Shown here in pieces: positions 1-7,976 of a stretch of 28,482 nucleotides of DNA. The notes below the pieces were generated by a model, which was not told the origin of the DNA, did no database searches, and worked only from the letters and a program-made list of their open reading frames with translations. The DNA comes from an uncultured Eubacteriales bacterium (lineage in GTDB: Bacteria; Bacillota; Clostridia; Oscillospirales; Acutalibacteraceae), in NCBI GenBank assembly GCA_934454655.1, contig CAKSFK010000022.1, forward strand, positions 1 to 28,482, written 5' to 3'. Within the stretch, counting starts at the first letter, position 1, and each line of letters opens with the position of its first letter. Made by a program: the position numbers and the translations under genes.

Positions 1-13
1 AGAGCGCTAGATT

Positions 14-42
14 ATAATACCACATCCCCCCTCCTTTGTCAA
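14..42 (-). promoter_or_regulatory. Sigma-A promoter firing left, out of the window
   Basis: Read on the minus strand there is a TTGACA -35 (37-42), a 17-base spacer and TATTAT (14-19), with TATAAT overlapping slightly further on. This is a near-consensus vegetative promoter. Transcription would start within the first few bases of the window and run left, so the gene it drives is not visible. The stretch between it and the small gene at 119 (43-118) is T-rich and holds nothing else I can support. Confidence 0.7.
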
Positions 43-118
43 CACTTTTTTTATCCTTTTTTTAAGTTTTTTTCTGATTGTTGTCGGCAAGAGTCGAATG
101 ACACAATATATGGTAGAA

Positions 119-280
119 TTACTGGTTGTATATTATATTTAACCTTTTAATATTTACAACAGTGGGTTTGATTTTCCCGCATTTTTCGCATAAAAACATT
201 TCAAACGACAGTTCGCATTCTTCGCCTTTATTTAATTTATGCTCTTTAAGATAACACTCTTTGCACAGTTTTTGTTTCAT
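119..280 (-). CDS. Small cysteine-rich (zinc-ribbon-like) protein, 53 aa
   Basis: An ATG at 280 is preceded by a good ribosome binding site (AAGGGGTG, about 8 bases upstream) and opens 53 codons ending in TAA at 119-121. The product has CKEC at residues 6-9, a lone Cys at 22 and CEKC at 31-34, followed by a basic tail. Two CxxC pairs suggest a zinc ribbon or rubredoxin-like knuckle that binds one metal; this is inference, and I do not recognise the family. A strong promoter (TTGACT, 17 bases, TAAAAT) lies directly upstream and is overlapped by a long inverted repeat shared with the divergent XRE regulator, so the two genes probably form one control unit. It is short enough to be missed by a 60-codon cutoff. 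Confidence 0.7.
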   Translation of the reverse strand: MKQKLCKECYLKEHKLNKGEECELSFEMFLCEKCGKIKPTVVNIKRLNIIYNQ

Positions 281-301
281 ATTTATTGCACCCCTTAAAT
301 T

Positions 302-347
302 ATTTTAAGCGAAAATCACTTAAAAGTCAATAAGTGATTTTCGCTTA
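302..347. promoter_or_regulatory. Divergent promoter/operator with a perfect 17-bp inverted repeat
   Basis: Bases 306-322 and 331-347 are exact reverse complements (TAAGCGAAAATCACTTA), separated by 8 bases. Each arm is itself a near-palindrome, AAGCGA-aaa-TCACTT, so the site looks like two dyads side by side. The minus-strand promoter of the cysteine-rich gene uses TTGACT (325-330) and TAAAAT (302-307) with 17-base spacing, so one dyad fills its spacer. On the plus strand only a weak -10 (CATAAT, 350-355) is seen. The obvious candidate binder is the XRE protein encoded at 376, which would repress one or both genes (inference). Confidence 0.75.
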
Positions 348-375
348 TGCATAATAAATATTGAGGTGATATGCT

Positions 376-612
376 TTGAATTTAAGGTTACGTGAAATGC
401 GGGAGGACAGAGATTTACCGCAAAAGGACTTGGCGGCTGTTTTGGGGGTACACCAAACGACATATTCGAGTTACGAATTGGGCAAGCTTGATATTCCCCC
501 GGAATACCTTATAAAATTATCCGAGTACTACAATACCAGCGTCGACTATCTTTTGGGGATTACGGATGAAAGCCGCAGATACCCGAAAGCCGAAAGGCAG
601 AACGTAAAATAA
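376..612 (+). CDS. XRE/Cro-CI family helix-turn-helix regulator, 78 aa
   Basis: A compact one-domain DNA-binding protein. Residues 3-60 form a Cro/CI helix-turn-helix: LRLREMRED, then QKDLAAVLGVHQTTYSSYELG (helices 2-3), then the family ending YYNTSVDYLLG. There is no C-terminal sensor or protease domain, only about 17 hydrophilic residues. The start is TTG at 376, preceded by GAGGTGAT (363-370); an ATG at 371 stops after two codons. It lies 28 bases from a large inverted repeat that also covers the promoter of the divergent cysteine-rich gene, which suggests autoregulation and control of that neighbour (inference). A shared terminator separates it from gapA. The target is unknown. Confidence 0.88.
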   Translation: MNLRLREMREDRDLPQKDLAAVLGVHQTTYSSYELGKLDIPPEYLIKLSEYYNTSVDYLLGITDESRRYPKAERQNVK

Positions 613-621
613 GCCGTAAAG

Positions 622-663
622 AAACCCCCGTGCAGGACGAAAGCTCGTCCCGCACGGGGGTTT
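622..663. terminator. Bidirectional terminator between the XRE gene and gapA
   Basis: AAACCCCCGTGC (622-633) pairs perfectly with GCACGGGGGTTT (652-663). An inner GGACGA/TCGTCC stem (635-640/645-650) closes an AAGC loop. The stem is flanked by A-rich bases on the left and T-rich bases on the right, so it can end both the rightward XRE transcript and the leftward gapA transcript. Confidence 0.9.
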
Positions 664-684
664 GATTTTGTGCAGCCTTTAAAA

Positions 685-1695
685 TCAGATTTCAGCAAAG
701 TACTTAATAGTACGAACCATCTGGCTGGTGTAGCTGTTCTCGTTATCATACCAAGAAACAACCTGTACCTGATAGGTATCGTCGTCAATCTTGGTAACCA
801 TGGTCTGGGTAGCATCGAAAAGTGAGCCGTAGGTGATGCCGATAATATCGGAAGATACGAGCGGCTCTTCGGTATAGCCGAAGGAAGCCGAAGAAGCAGC
901 CTTCATAGCAGCGTTGATGCCCTCAACGGTTACATCCTTGCCCTTAACAACGGCAACAAGGATTGTGGTGGAGCCGGTAGGAACCGGAACACGCTGAGCG
1001 GAACCGATAAGCTTGCCGTTAAGCTCCGGAATAACAAGGCCGATAGCCTTTGCGGCGCCTGTTGAGTTAGGAACAATGTTAACCGCGGCTGCGCGCGCAC
1101 GGCGAAGGTCGCCCTTCCTGTGGGGACCGTCAAGAACCATCTGGTCGCCTGTGAAAGCGTGAACGGTGGTCATAATACCGCTCTGGATGGGAGCATACTT
1201 GTTAAGAGTATCAGCCATGGGAGCTAAGCAGTTTGTGGTGCAGGAAGCGGCAGAGATGATCTTATCGTCGGCGTCAAGAGTCTTTTCGTTAACGCTGTAA
1301 ACGATAGTCTTAAGGTCTTTGCCGGCAGGAGCGGAGATAACAACCTTTTTTGCGCCTGCGTCGATATGAGCCTGAGCCTTGTCCTTAGAGGTGTAGAAAC
1401 CTGTGCATTCAAGAACAACGTCTACTCCGATTTCGCCCCAGGGAAGATCAGCAGCGTTTTTCTCGGCATAAATCTTTATTGTCTTGCCGTCAACCGTGAT
1501 GCTGTCCTCACCTGCGGAAACCTTGTCCGCAAGGGCGTAACGACCCTGAGCGGAATCGTACTTAAGAAGATGAGCGAGCATAGCGGGGCTTGTAAGGTCG
1601 TTTATAGCGACAACCTCGTAACCCTCGGCGCCGAACATCTGGCGGAAAGCAAGACGGCCGATGCGGCCGAAACCATTAATAGCAACTTTTACCAT
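685..1695 (-). CDS. gapA: Glyceraldehyde-3-phosphate dehydrogenase, type I
   Basis: Cytosolic glycolytic enzyme that oxidises glyceraldehyde-3-phosphate to 1,3-bisphosphoglycerate with NAD+ and phosphate. The product is 336 residues, normal for the family. The NAD-binding start GFGRIGR is at 8-14, and Asp33 (INDLT) is the residue expected for NAD preference. The catalytic ASCTTNC is at 150-156 with Cys152, and the catalytic His is at 179. I chose ATG at 1695 because AAGGAGG lies just upstream; a longer frame opens at 1722 but adds residues outside the fold. It is a single-gene unit with its own promoter and a terminator shared with the XRE gene. The usual glycolytic partners (pgk, tpi) are not adjacent. 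Confidence 0.97.
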   Translation of the reverse strand: MVKVAINGFGRIGRLAFRQMFGAEGYEVVAINDLTSPAMLAHLLKYDSAQGRYALADKVSAGEDSITVDGKTIKIYAEKNAADLPWGEIGVDVVLECTGFYTSKDKAQAHIDAGAKKVVISAPAGKDLKTIVYSVNEKTLDADDKIISAASCTTNCLAPMADTLNKYAPIQSGIMTTVHAFTGDQMVLDGPHRKGDLRRARAAAVNIVPNSTGAAKAIGLVIPELNGKLIGSAQRVPVPTGSTTILVAVVKGKDVTVEGINAAMKAASSASFGYTEEPLVSSDIIGITYGSLFDATQTMVTKIDDDTYQVQVVSWYDNENSYTSQMVRTIKYFAEI

Positions 1696-1727
1696 TGGAA
1701 AAACCTCCTTAATATTTTGCATTTTAT

Positions 1728-1756
1728 ATTCTACTCTATTTTTATTCCATTTTCAA
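1728..1756 (-). promoter_or_regulatory. gapA promoter
   Basis: On the minus strand TTGAAA (1751-1756), a 17-base spacer and TAGAAT (1728-1733) make a good sigma-A promoter about 33 bases ahead of the gapA start codon. No operator repeat is obvious. Confidence 0.8.
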
Positions 1757-1834
1757 GTTATTTGTTTAATCTTTAACAATTTTTTTATTTTTTATGTAAT
1801 TTGGCATAATAAAAATATATACGGGGGTTGTAAT

Positions 1835-2398
1835 ATGATATATTTGCCGAGCATGCGGGAGCGATACACGGCGGCGCTGAGAAGATATGTGCAGAAATGC
1901 GCGCTTGCGGGCGGTATTACGGTGCGCACACGCCGCAATTTAAAGCGGATATACGCCGCCGAGGCTTATTTTACCGACCGCACGCCGACGCCTGAGGACG
2001 CCGTTTTGCTGGCTGACATTATTTTGGGTTCGGCGATCATGGTATTATCGGCCGAGGGAAAAAGCCTTTCCGCCGAGTTTTCGGGCGGCGGAGTATACCT
2101 TATTAATAAGAAAGCGTATATACTGCTGCTTTTAAGCCTTGCGGAAAAAAGCGAAAAAATACGGCTCTCGGCAAGCGGCGGGGGAATATCCGTTGAAGCG
2201 TACGGAACCGCCCTGCCGCGATGCGGCAGGGCGGTGAAGGCTCTCGGCGGAGTGTGTTTGCGCGTTTCTTCGGGCGATCGGGCCGTTTTCTTTATTCCGG
2301 CGCAAAGAACCGACGCCGAGCCCTGCCGCACCGAAAACGAATGGTTTTACCTTACGGACAGCTTTTCGCCCGTGAATATTTTTCTGCGCCGGGATTAA
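1835..2398 (+). CDS. Hypothetical protein, 187 aa, possibly a degenerate kinase-type ATPase fold
   Basis: I do not recognise a named family. The ATG at 1835 follows ACGGGGGTTG; an upstream open frame has no ribosome binding site. The N-terminal 50 residues are basic and helical. The C-terminal half (about 90-170) resembles the ATPase half of histidine kinases in outline: a hydrophobic helix at the N-box place (KKAYILLLLSLAEKSEKI), a strand pair (IRLSASGGGISVEAYG), then LGGVCLRVSSGDRAVFFIPA, which looks like the last strands of that fold. The ATP-binding Asn and the glycine-rich boxes are missing, so it would not bind ATP in the usual way. No membrane segment is seen. It converges on phoR and overlaps its last 4 bases. 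A CATAAT box at 1805-1810 may be its -10. Confidence 0.7.
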   Translation: MIYLPSMRERYTAALRRYVQKCALAGGITVRTRRNLKRIYAAEAYFTDRTPTPEDAVLLADIILGSAIMVLSAEGKSLSAEFSGGGVYLINKKAYILLLLSLAEKSEKIRLSASGGGISVEAYGTALPRCGRAVKALGGVCLRVSSGDRAVFFIPAQRTDAEPCRTENEWFYLTDSFSPVNIFLRRD

Positions 2399-4038
2399 AA
2401 CGTCACGGTTATTTCCGTACCCTCGCCGACGCGGCTTTCAACCGTTATTTTGCCGCCGAGCGCCTGCGCTATATGCTTTACTATTGAAAGACCCAGCCCC
2501 GTGCCGCCGCTTTGCTTTGAGCGGCTTTTATCTACGCGGTAGAACCGCTCGAAAATGCGGTCGGTCTGTTCGGGCGGTATTCCTATGCCCGTATCCTTAA
2601 CGGTTACAAAGCGTTTGCCGTCCTTTGTACCCGTAAGCAAAGTAACACTGCCGCCGGGCTTGTTGTACTTAACGGCGTTATCGCAGAGATTGTAGACCAT
2701 TTCGCTCACCAGCGAGTCGCTTCCCGTTATAACGGCGCTTTCCCCCTCGGTTTTAACCGTTACGTTCTGCTTTGCCGCCACGGGGGCTATACGCTTTGCA
2801 ACGTCTTTTGCGACCTCAGCTAAATCGGTTTCGCCGTCGGTTTTGTCATAAGCGCCCTCATCAAGCTCGGAAAGCTTTATTATATCGTTGACAAGGCTTA
2901 TAAGCCTTGAAGCCTCACGGTTTATATCCTCCGCAAAGCCCTTTACGTCCTCGGGCTTCACCATTCCGTTTTTAAGCATATCCGAAATGCCCGAAACCGC
3001 GGTAAGCGGGGTTTTAAGCTCGTGCGATACGTTTGCCGTGAATTCGCGGCGCAGTTTTTCGCGTTTTTCCTTTTCGGTTACGTCCACCGCAAGAACCACC
3101 GCCCCGCATGCGCCGCCGTTTTCATTGCGGACGGGGTTTACCGTTACGCTGTAATATCTGCCCGAAAGCTCAAGCACACCCTCGCCCTGAGCGCCGTTCT
3201 TTATCTCCTCAAACACATTGCGGAATGTTTCGCTGTGGTTTAAGACCAGAATATTTTTTCCATTAATATCCCCGCTTGTGCCGAAAAGCTTTTCCGCGCC
3301 CTTGTTATGGGTTAAAATATTGCCGTCAAGGTCGGTGAGCACCAGACCCTCGCTCATATTTTCGCTTATTGCCTCAAACTCGCGGCTGTTGCGCGTGAGC
3401 ACCTCTATCTGACGGTTGATTTTTTTGTTCTGCGCGTTTATCTTACGCACAAGCGGAACAAGCTCGTCATACGGCGCGTCGGTATTGTAAACGCTCAGGT
3501 CTATGGCGTTTACGGGCTTTACTATCTTTTTGGAGATCACGTTCGCGAGAACAGCCGCCAGCACAAACGCCATAACCGCAACTGCGCACAGCGCCGGCAT
3601 AAGACCGACAACCGTTGCCCAAACGGTAAGCGCATCGTCCGCAACCCTTAAAACATTGCCGTTTTTAAGCTTCAGAGCATAATAACAGGTTTTTGAGCCC
3701 AGCGTTTCCGAACGCCGCACGGCATATCCGTCACCGTTTTTAAGCGCCTGCTTTACCTCGGCGCGGTCCGCGTGATTCTTCATTTTCGCGGCTATTGCCC
3801 TGTTATCGTAGATGACTCTGCCGTCGGTGTCAATAAGCGTTATGCGCTCCTTGGCGTCCCCGTATTCCGAAAAATCGCCGTCGTCTGCGTTAAGGCTTAT
3901 TATGTAAGCCTTATCCTTTATTGCGTCCCTTGTGCTTTCATCGTACATCTGATACTGTATGCCCACGGTGAATATAAGGCAGGCAAGCAAAGTTAAAACC
4001 GATGCCGTAAGTATTCCTCTGTATATACGCCTTGTCAT
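2395..4038 (-). CDS. phoR: PhoR-type sensor histidine kinase
   Basis: Membrane sensor kinase of the phosphate-starvation two-component system, which phosphorylates PhoB. It has 547 residues: a membrane segment at about 8-28, an extracytoplasmic domain at about 30-138, a second membrane segment at about 140-168, a linker, a PAS-like domain at about 222-320, HisKA with phospho-acceptor His339 in VSHELKTP, and an ATPase domain with N-box Asn454 (DNAVKY), DTGIGI at 482-487, the FERFYRVD F-box and GGTGLGL at 511-517. All catalytic boxes are intact. The start at 4038 follows GGAGG. It lies 13 bases after phoB and ends the pst-pho operon. Its position next to phoU and pstSCAB supports the PhoR assignment over other kinases. 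Confidence 0.93.
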   Translation of the reverse strand: MTRRIYRGILTASVLTLLACLIFTVGIQYQMYDESTRDAIKDKAYIISLNADDGDFSEYGDAKERITLIDTDGRVIYDNRAIAAKMKNHADRAEVKQALKNGDGYAVRRSETLGSKTCYYALKLKNGNVLRVADDALTVWATVVGLMPALCAVAVMAFVLAAVLANVISKKIVKPVNAIDLSVYNTDAPYDELVPLVRKINAQNKKINRQIEVLTRNSREFEAISENMSEGLVLTDLDGNILTHNKGAEKLFGTSGDINGKNILVLNHSETFRNVFEEIKNGAQGEGVLELSGRYYSVTVNPVRNENGGACGAVVLAVDVTEKEKREKLRREFTANVSHELKTPLTAVSGISDMLKNGMVKPEDVKGFAEDINREASRLISLVNDIIKLSELDEGAYDKTDGETDLAEVAKDVAKRIAPVAAKQNVTVKTEGESAVITGSDSLVSEMVYNLCDNAVKYNKPGGSVTLLTGTKDGKRFVTVKDTGIGIPPEQTDRIFERFYRVDKSRSKQSGGTGLGLSIVKHIAQALGGKITVESRVGEGTEITVTF

Positions 4039-4051
4039 TTAAAAGCCTCCG

Positions 4052-4711
4052 TCAGCTTATTTTGTAGCCCAGCCCTCTTACGGTTTCTATAAGCGCACCG
4101 CAGTCACCAAGCTTTGTTCTCAGGGATTTTATATGCACGTCCACCGTACGGTTTTCGCCGTCGTAATCGTAGCCCCATATTTCTTCAAGCAGTCTGTCGC
4201 GGGTAAGGACCGTCCCGCGGTTTTTAAGCATTAAGCAAAGCATTTCAAATTCCTTTAATGTAAGAGCCACGCTTTCGCCGTTCGCCGTTACGGTGTGTTT
4301 TGCGGGGTTTACGCAAAGCCCGCCGACAAAGTATTCCGCCTCTGCCCCCACGGTTCTTCTGAGCAGTGCTTTTATGCGCGAAATAAGCTCCATTGTGCCG
4401 AACGGCTTTGCGATGTAATCATCCGCGCCGCTGTCAAGCCCCAGAACCTTGTCGTACTCGGAGGACTTTGCCGTAAGCATAATAACCGGCACGTCCGCCG
4501 TTGCAGCGCGGGAGCGCAGCCAGCCCAGCACAGAAATGCCGTCCTCCTCGGGCAGCATTATATCAAGCAGGCAAAGATCGGGACGCTTGTTTTCAACCTC
4601 CGCCTTAAAAAGGCTCGGTCTTTCAAATCCCACCGCCTCAATCCCCGTCTGTTTAAGGGCATATATCACAAATTTTCTTATGCTTTCATCGTCCTCAAGC
4701 AGATAAATCAT
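4052..4711 (-). CDS. phoB: PhoB/PhoP-type response regulator, OmpR family
   Basis: A 219-residue two-domain transcription factor. The receiver domain (about 1-115) has the acidic pair Asp7-Asp8, phospho-acceptor Asp50 in LLDIMLP, the conserved Thr of MLTAK and the Lys of AKPFG. The C-terminal winged helix (about 125-219) carries the OmpR-family signatures LTLKEFEMLCLML, LLEEIWGYDYDGENRTVDVHI and VRGLGYKI. The start follows AGAGGTG. It sits between phoU and phoR in the phosphate operon. The natural target is the repeated TTAACA array in front of pstS, which would make the operon autoregulated (inference). Firmicutes often call this protein PhoP. Confidence 0.94.
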   Translation of the reverse strand: MIYLLEDDESIRKFVIYALKQTGIEAVGFERPSLFKAEVENKRPDLCLLDIMLPEEDGISVLGWLRSRAATADVPVIMLTAKSSEYDKVLGLDSGADDYIAKPFGTMELISRIKALLRRTVGAEAEYFVGGLCVNPAKHTVTANGESVALTLKEFEMLCLMLKNRGTVLTRDRLLEEIWGYDYDGENRTVDVHIKSLRTKLGDCGALIETVRGLGYKIS

Positions 4712-4742
4712 TAAAACACCTCTTTAAAGCTTACAGCCGATT

Positions 4743-5381
4743 TTATCTGTGTATGCCGGTTATGGAATACTCCACCCACTCGGCAATATTGACCGCGTGG
4801 TCGCCTATGCGCTCAAGATATTTCGCGATCATCAAAAGGTCAATGCAGAACTCGCCGTTTGCCCTGTCGTCGGTTATAAGCTGAACCAGCTCATCCTTAA
4901 CGCAGTTGAAAAGACTGTCCACCTTATCGTCATACTCCACAACGGCGCGCGCCAGCTCAACGTCCTTTTTAACAAACGACTCCACGCTGTCGGTAACCAT
5001 TTTTGTTGCCGCCGCCGCCATATCCTTTATGTGAACGCGGCTTTTAACGTTGCTGTCTTTAATAAACTTCGCGATTTCGGCAATATCGTACGCCTGATCG
5101 CCTATTCTTTCCATATCCGAAATCATTTTAAGTGCCGAGGATATTACCCTTAGGTCGCGTGCGACGGGCTGCTGTTCAAGCAGAAGCTTCATACAAACAG
5201 TTTCAATATCGCGTTCCTTGCGGTTTATCTCGTCCTCGGCGGCAACCGCCTTTTCGCACAGCGCATCATCGTCGTCAAGCAAGCCCTTTACCGAGGCGCT
5301 TATCGCGTCCTCGCAGAGCGCGCCCATTGTTATAAGTTCTAAGTTCAGATTTTCAAGCTGACTGTCAAATTTATTTCTCAT
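4743..5381 (-). CDS. phoU: Phosphate-signalling regulator PhoU
   Basis: Cytosolic all-helical protein that links the Pst transporter to the PhoR kinase and restrains phosphate uptake and signalling when phosphate is plentiful. The 212 residues form the usual duplicated helical bundle, with a metal-binding signature in each half: ERIGDQAYDIAE at 91-102 and ERIGDHAVNIAEW at 190-202. Length is normal. It starts one base after the pstB stop codon, so it is almost certainly translationally coupled to the transporter ATPase, the usual arrangement. Confidence 0.96.
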   Translation of the reverse strand: MRNKFDSQLENLNLELITMGALCEDAISASVKGLLDDDDALCEKAVAAEDEINRKERDIETVCMKLLLEQQPVARDLRVISSALKMISDMERIGDQAYDIAEIAKFIKDSNVKSRVHIKDMAAAATKMVTDSVESFVKKDVELARAVVEYDDKVDSLFNCVKDELVQLITDDRANGEFCIDLLMIAKYLERIGDHAVNIAEWVEYSITGIHR

Positions 5382-5382
5382 T

Positions 5383-6132
5383 TTAACCGAACCTCCCCGT
5401 AATATAATCCTCGGTGCGTTTATCCTTCGGTGCGGAAAACATTTTTTCGGTTTCGGAATATTCTATTACCTCGCCGAGCAGGAAAAACGCGGTGTAATCG
5501 GATATTCTTACCGCCTGCTGCATATTGTGCGTTACCATTATTATGGTATACTTTTTTTTAAGCTCCGCGGCAAGGTCCTCAATTTTTGAGGTTGAAATGG
5601 GGTCGAGCGCGCTCGTCGGCTCATCCATTAAAAGCACCTCGGGCTTTACCGCCAGCGCGCGGGCAATGCAAAGGCGCTGCTGCTGACCGCCCGACATTGC
5701 AAGGGCGCTTTTTTTAAGCTTATCCTTGGTTTCATCCCAAATGGCGGCGTCACGCAGTGACTCCTCAACAATTTCGTCAAGCCTTGCCTTTGAGCGTATG
5801 CCGTGTGTGCGCGGTCCGAAGGCTATGTTATCGTAGATCGACATAGGGAAGGGGTTGGGCTTTTGAAACACCATTCCCACCCTTTTACGCAAGAGGTTTA
5901 CGTCCATACCGCTGTATATATCCTCGTTGTCAAGCAAAACCTCGCCCGTTATGCGGCAGCCCTCAACCAAATCGTTCATACGGTTAAGGGTCTTAAGCAG
6001 TGTGGATTTTCCGCAGCCCGAGGGGCCTATGAACGCGGTTATGCGGTTTTCTTTCATTGAAAGATTGATGTTTTTAAGCGCCTTGAAATCATTATACCAC
6101 AAATCAAGATTTTTTACAGTGAATTTATCCAT
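5383..6132 (-). CDS. pstB: Phosphate ABC transporter ATPase PstB
   Basis: Cytoplasmic ATPase of the high-affinity phosphate importer, working with membrane subunits PstC and PstA. It has 249 residues, a typical length. Walker A GPSGCGKST is at 36-44, the Q-loop in VFQKPNPFPMS, the ABC signature MSGGQQQR at 146-153, Walker B LLMDEPTSALDP at 167-178 and the switch His202. All motifs are complete. NPFPMSIYDNIAFG is characteristic of PstB rather than other importer ATPases. It is separated by 4 bases from pstA and one base from phoU. Confidence 0.97.
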   Translation of the reverse strand: MDKFTVKNLDLWYNDFKALKNINLSMKENRITAFIGPSGCGKSTLLKTLNRMNDLVEGCRITGEVLLDNEDIYSGMDVNLLRKRVGMVFQKPNPFPMSIYDNIAFGPRTHGIRSKARLDEIVEESLRDAAIWDETKDKLKKSALAMSGGQQQRLCIARALAVKPEVLLMDEPTSALDPISTSKIEDLAAELKKKYTIIMVTHNMQQAVRISDYTAFFLLGEVIEYSETEKMFSAPKDKRTEDYITGRFG

Positions 6133-6136
6133 TATT

Positions 6137-7015
6137 TTATCCCTTCTTTGCCGAAACCTTTTTCGCGATTATTCCCGAAAGCATATTTATTATAAGCACA
6201 ATCACAAGCAGTACCACCGCCGTGGCGTAAGCCTGCTCCATATAAAGCCCCTCGCTTAAGAGCGCGTACATATGCACCGACAGCGTTCTGCCCGAGTGCA
6301 TTAAGTCCTTCGGTATGCCTGCCACCGTACCCGAGGTGTAGATAAGCGCCGCCGTTTCGCCCACAATTCTGCCTACCGAAAGTATAACGCCCGAGAGTAT
6401 TCCCGGTACGGCGGAGGGAAGCACCACCTTAAACACCGTGCGGAGTCTGCCCGCGCCCAGCCCGAAGCTGCCCTCTCTGTAAGCGTCGGGAACGCTGAGC
6501 AGCGCTTCCTCGGTCGTCCTCATCATGGTGGGCAGTATCATAATGGCAAGGGTGAGCGCGCCCGAAAGCATCGACTGGTTGAACCTGCACGCAATTACGA
6601 ATATCAGATAGCCGAACAGTCCGTACACAATGGACGGTATGCCGGCAAGGGTTTCGGTTGTTACCCTTACAAGCTTTACAAGCCTGTTTCCGCGCTTTGC
6701 GTATTCCGTAAGGTATATTGCGGAGAAAACGCCTATCGGTACCGCAAGCAAAAGGGAAAGCAGGGTCATTGTAACGGTGTTTATAACGGCGGGCATCATT
6801 GAAACGTTTTCGCTGTTGTACTCCCACGCAAAGAGCGACGGTTTAATGTTGGGAATGCCCTTTATAAGTATATAAGCCACAAGGAACACGATCACCGCAA
6901 CGGTTATCAGCGCCGCGGTCCACGTCAGTATAAACAGCGCAAGCGAACCGGGATGCCGTGCCAGCGACTTTGCCCTTTGCTTTAAGGAGATTTTGTTAAT
7001 AGCCTTTTTTTCCAT
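6137..7015 (-). CDS. pstA: Phosphate ABC transporter permease PstA
   Basis: One of the two membrane subunits of the phosphate importer. The 292-residue protein has about six membrane segments: an N-terminal one at about 30-55, then the ABC-permease core. The segment GIPSIVYGLFGYLIF and the ATPase-coupling loop EGSFGLGAGRLRTVFKVVLP, followed by GRIVGETAALIYT, are typical of PstA. Its start codon overlaps the pstC stop codon by one base, giving strong coupling, and pstB follows after 4 bases. An open antisense frame inside it is a by-product of composition. Confidence 0.95.
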   Translation of the reverse strand: MEKKAINKISLKQRAKSLARHPGSLALFILTWTAALITVAVIVFLVAYILIKGIPNIKPSLFAWEYNSENVSMMPAVINTVTMTLLSLLLAVPIGVFSAIYLTEYAKRGNRLVKLVRVTTETLAGIPSIVYGLFGYLIFVIACRFNQSMLSGALTLAIMILPTMMRTTEEALLSVPDAYREGSFGLGAGRLRTVFKVVLPSAVPGILSGVILSVGRIVGETAALIYTSGTVAGIPKDLMHSGRTLSVHMYALLSEGLYMEQAYATAVVLLVIVLIINMLSGIIAKKVSAKKG

Positions 7016-7875
7016 TATTTCTTCTCCTTTTTGGCAAGTGAGAACAAGAGGTTTATTATAAGAATAAACACAAACAGCACGACCGAAGTGGCAATAAGCG
7101 CCTCACGGTGCAGGTCGGCGGCATATCCCATTTCAAGCACTATGTTGGAGGTAAGGGTTCTGACTCCGCTTAAAATGCCTTTCGGAATTATTGCCTGATT
7201 TCCCGCAACCATATTAACCGCCATTGCCTCGCCTATTGCTCTGCCTATGCCCAATATCACCCCTGCCGTGATGCCCGACTTCGCCGCGGGGAGGGTTGCG
7301 AAAAACGTGCTTCGCTCGTGTGTTGCGCCCAGTGCCAGAGCTCCCTCGTAATAGCTTTCCGGCACGGCGCGTATTGCCGATTCCGAAACGCTTATTATTG
7401 TGGGCAATATCATAATTCCGAGCATTATCGACGCCGTAAGTACGCCTTTTCCCGAGCCGCCGAATATGCCTTGCATTGCGGGAACAATAACCACCAGCCC
7501 GAAAAAGCCGTACACAATAGAGGGTATTCCGGCAAGCAGGTCAACCGCGGGCTTTAGCACCCTGTAAAGCGGTTTCGGGCAGAACCGCGCCATAAACACC
7601 GCGCAGAAAAGCCCTATCGGAACGCCTATTATAATAGCGCCGGCGGTAACGTATATACTGCCCACAATCATAGGCAGGATTCCGTACAGATCCTCAAGCG
7701 GTTTCCACCTTATTCCGAAAAGGAATTTTGCAACGCCTATTTTGCCCATGGTGGGTATTCCGTTTGAGAACAGAAATATACATATCAGCAATACCGATAT
7801 GACCGAAACGCAGGCGCACAGCATAAACACTGTGCGCATTGCCGTTTCTTTAATCTTTAATATTGTTGTGTTCAT
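7015..7875 (-). CDS. pstC: Phosphate ABC transporter permease PstC
   Basis: The second membrane subunit of the phosphate importer, 286 residues. There is an N-terminal membrane segment at about 13-37 followed by a periplasmic-side loop (FGIRWKPLEDLYGILPM). The permease core follows, with GIPSIVYGFFGLVVIVP and the coupling loop YEGALALGATHERSTFFATLP before GRAIGEAMAVNMVAGN. The FLFGIRWKP-type N-terminal loop separates PstC from its paralogue PstA. A strong hairpin lies between it and pstS upstream. Confidence 0.95.
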   Translation of the reverse strand: MNTTILKIKETAMRTVFMLCACVSVISVLLICIFLFSNGIPTMGKIGVAKFLFGIRWKPLEDLYGILPMIVGSIYVTAGAIIIGVPIGLFCAVFMARFCPKPLYRVLKPAVDLLAGIPSIVYGFFGLVVIVPAMQGIFGGSGKGVLTASIMLGIMILPTIISVSESAIRAVPESYYEGALALGATHERSTFFATLPAAKSGITAGVILGIGRAIGEAMAVNMVAGNQAIIPKGILSGVRTLTSNIVLEMGYAADLHREALIATSVVLFVFILIINLLFSLAKKEKK

Positions 7876-7932
7876 AGGTTCTCCTCTTGCTTTCGGCAGG
7901 AATTAAACAGATAATTTCGTTACTGCAATATG

Positions 7933-7963
7933 CGGCAAAACCCTTATTGCAAGGGTTTTGCCG
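7933..7963 (-). other. Perfect 13-bp hairpin in the pstS-pstC gap
   Basis: CGGCAAAACCCTT (7933-7945) pairs with AAGGGTTTTGCCG (7951-7963) around a 5-base loop. In the direction of transcription it follows pstS by 13 bases and is not followed by a U-run, so it is not a classical terminator. Such hairpins after binding-protein genes of importer operons commonly protect the upstream message or cause partial termination, which would give more PstS than permease; that role here is inference. Confidence 0.75.
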
Positions 7964-7976
7964 AAAGAGGCTTGTC

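Noticed and set aside
75..105. T-loop-like TTCGACT on the minus strand near the left edge, as a third tRNA remnant
   Set aside because: The flanking bases do not form a T-stem, so the match is only to the loop.
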